DNA of 48,068 nt from Bacteriovoracaceae bacterium UBA6153 (GTDB lineage: Bacteria > Bdellovibrionota > Bacteriovoracia > Bacteriovoracales > Bacteriovoracaceae), in NCBI GenBank assembly GCA_002428265.1, contig DIUR01000025.1, positions 1-48,068 on the forward strand. Reading direction: 5' to 3'. The position numbers and the translations under genes are program-made. Shown here piece by piece: positions 47,543 to 48,068 of the stretch. The notes beneath the pieces are model-generated. The model ran no database searches. It was not told where the DNA came from and saw nothing but the letters and a program-made list of their open reading frames with translations. Every line of letters begins with the position of its first letter. Within the stretch, counting starts at the first letter, position 1.

Positions 47543-47863
47543 TTAGTTGTCGTATGTCACGACTTTTGAAGAAGTTACATACTCTTGAAGGACGTCTACT
47601 GAATATTCCAGGGCCTGCTGGGCATATGGGATATTGCTTTGGTCTTTAAGTTCTTCTGTGAAGCGGGCCTGCTTAATAAGAGCAGCACACATTCTCATGA
47701 ACTCTGCACTTCCTTCGAAATACTCTTCTTCACTCTCAGTAAGGAGAACGTGAGCAAGCATAGTGTTTAGTGATCTAATAAGTCTTACTTGTTGAGGAGT
47801 GAGTTCACTGCCGTCAATTTCGATTTTGATCAGTCTTTCTTTTAATGAAGTTTGGGCTGACAT
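47543..47863 (-). CDS. Small cytosolic protein of unknown function
   Basis: The 106-residue product is predicted nearly all helical (EIDGSELTPQQVRLIRSLNTMLAHVLLTESEEEYFEGSAEFMRMCAALIKQARF...), acidic, with no signal peptide. The ATG at 47863 has GAGG before it and is preferred to the ORF start at 47878. A terminator follows. Head-to-head with it, 147 bases away, is the initiator tRNA gene. I recognise no family. Confidence 0.75.
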   Translation of the reverse strand: MSAQTSLKERLIKIEIDGSELTPQQVRLIRSLNTMLAHVLLTESEEEYFEGSAEFMRMCAALIKQARFTEELKDQSNIPYAQQALEYSVDVLQEYVTSSKVVTYDN

Positions 47864-47976
47864 AAAAAGTATCCTCACTATAAATGTTCATATGGCTTCC
47901 GTACTAATGTGTTTATCGCCATATTTGCGTAGGAATTTAGAACTTTATGTTGGAGTGAATGAGTTCGATTTCTTAG

Positions 47977-48005
47977 TAGACAAACGGTATCGGGCAAACT
48001 ACTAT
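47977..48005 (+). promoter_or_regulatory. Promoter of the initiator tRNA gene
   Basis: TAGACA (47977-47982), a 17-base spacer and TACTAT (48000-48005) fit a sigma-70 promoter. The start of RNA would fall within a few bases of the tRNA 5' end (48011), so a very short leader is expected. Confidence 0.65.
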
Positions 48006-48010
48006 CACTA

Positions 48011-48068
48011 CGCGGGATGGAGCAGTCTGGTAGCTCGTCGGACTCATAACCCGGAGGTCGTAGGTTCA
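48011..48068 (+). tRNA. Initiator tRNA-Met (CAT), cut by the window end
   Basis: The sequence begins CGCGGGATGGAGCAG and contains CTGGTAGCTCGTCGG, the typical initiator D-arm. The anticodon CAT is at 48045-48047 in the loop CTCATAA, and the gene runs on into AGGTCG and TAGGTTCA of the T-arm at the window edge. The initial C and the D-arm fit the initiator, not the elongator. The anticodon stem is TCGGA/CCCGG. Position 31-39 is A-C, so one of the three G-C pairs usual in initiators is missing. Positions beyond the T-loop, including the C1-A72 mismatch, are outside the window. Confidence 0.9.

Noticed and set aside
1..48068. CRISPR arrays and tandem repeats
   Set aside because: No set of regularly spaced repeats was seen anywhere in the window.

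Overview
The window is an AT-rich, tightly packed bacterial chromosome segment of about 48 kb. The organism is Gram-negative: it has predicted outer-membrane barrels, lipoproteins with lipoboxes, and a TesA/YbbA/YbbP-type envelope cluster. Many short secreted proteins without known families, low GC and the mix of housekeeping genes suggest the Bdellovibrionota, most like Bacteriovorax/Peredibacter relatives. That placement is inferred from gene content and style; no rRNA or ribosomal protein gene is present to settle it.

Layout. (1) 1-3.4 kb: a secreted 659-residue protein behind a palindromic operator, then a minus-strand pair (2OG-Fe(II) oxygenase and DUF374 acyltransferase). (2) 3.4-8.8 kb: a stress-type locus with two TerC membrane paralogues, an NhaR-like LysR regulator and a release-factor-like baeRF protein, followed by small genes including an orphan histidine-kinase dimerisation domain. 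(3) 8.9-14.1 kb: one plus-strand operon for pyrimidine use (mmsA, URC1, URC4, upp/URC6, udk). It looks like the URC uracil-degradation route joined to malonate-semialdehyde oxidation. (4) 14.2-18 kb: tesA with a LolCDE/YbbAP-type ABC exporter. (5) 18-27 kb: mixed genes, including an AEC transporter, a minus-strand operon (yehS-like, hutD/ves-like, rlmN, M15 peptidase), a secreted HExxH metallopeptidase behind a second copy of the operator, hemerythrin, a methyltransferase and a gene with a structured leader. (6) 27-34.8 kb: SNF2 helicase, then the information-processing operon trmB-dnaG-rpoD, all on the minus strand. (7) 34.9-41.7 kb: two secreted unknowns, an apparently intact IS3-family element inserted in the loop of a terminator, a DegT aminotransferase, a small two-gene operon behind the third operator copy, and a NUDIX plus two SH3-like/barrel proteins operon. 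(8) 41.8-46.3 kb: an M50 protease, scpA and scpB (both with acidic extensions), and an RluB-type pseudouridine synthase. (9) 46.3-48.07 kb: secreted protein, tiny lipoprotein, unknown cytosolic protein, and the start of an initiator tRNA gene cut by the window end.

How it fits together. Upp makes UMP from uracil and Udk makes it from uridine. URC1 and URC4 are the signature enzymes of UMP-linked ring degradation, and MmsA would turn the resulting malonate semialdehyde into acetyl-CoA. This would suit an organism that feeds on RNA, for example from prey. No gene-free stretch exceeds 300 bases. The longest gaps (1-180, 22187-22367, 25040-25180, 30174-30347, 34768-34915, 47864-48010) hold regulatory sequence or nothing I can name. 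No CRISPR array, prophage or rRNA was seen.
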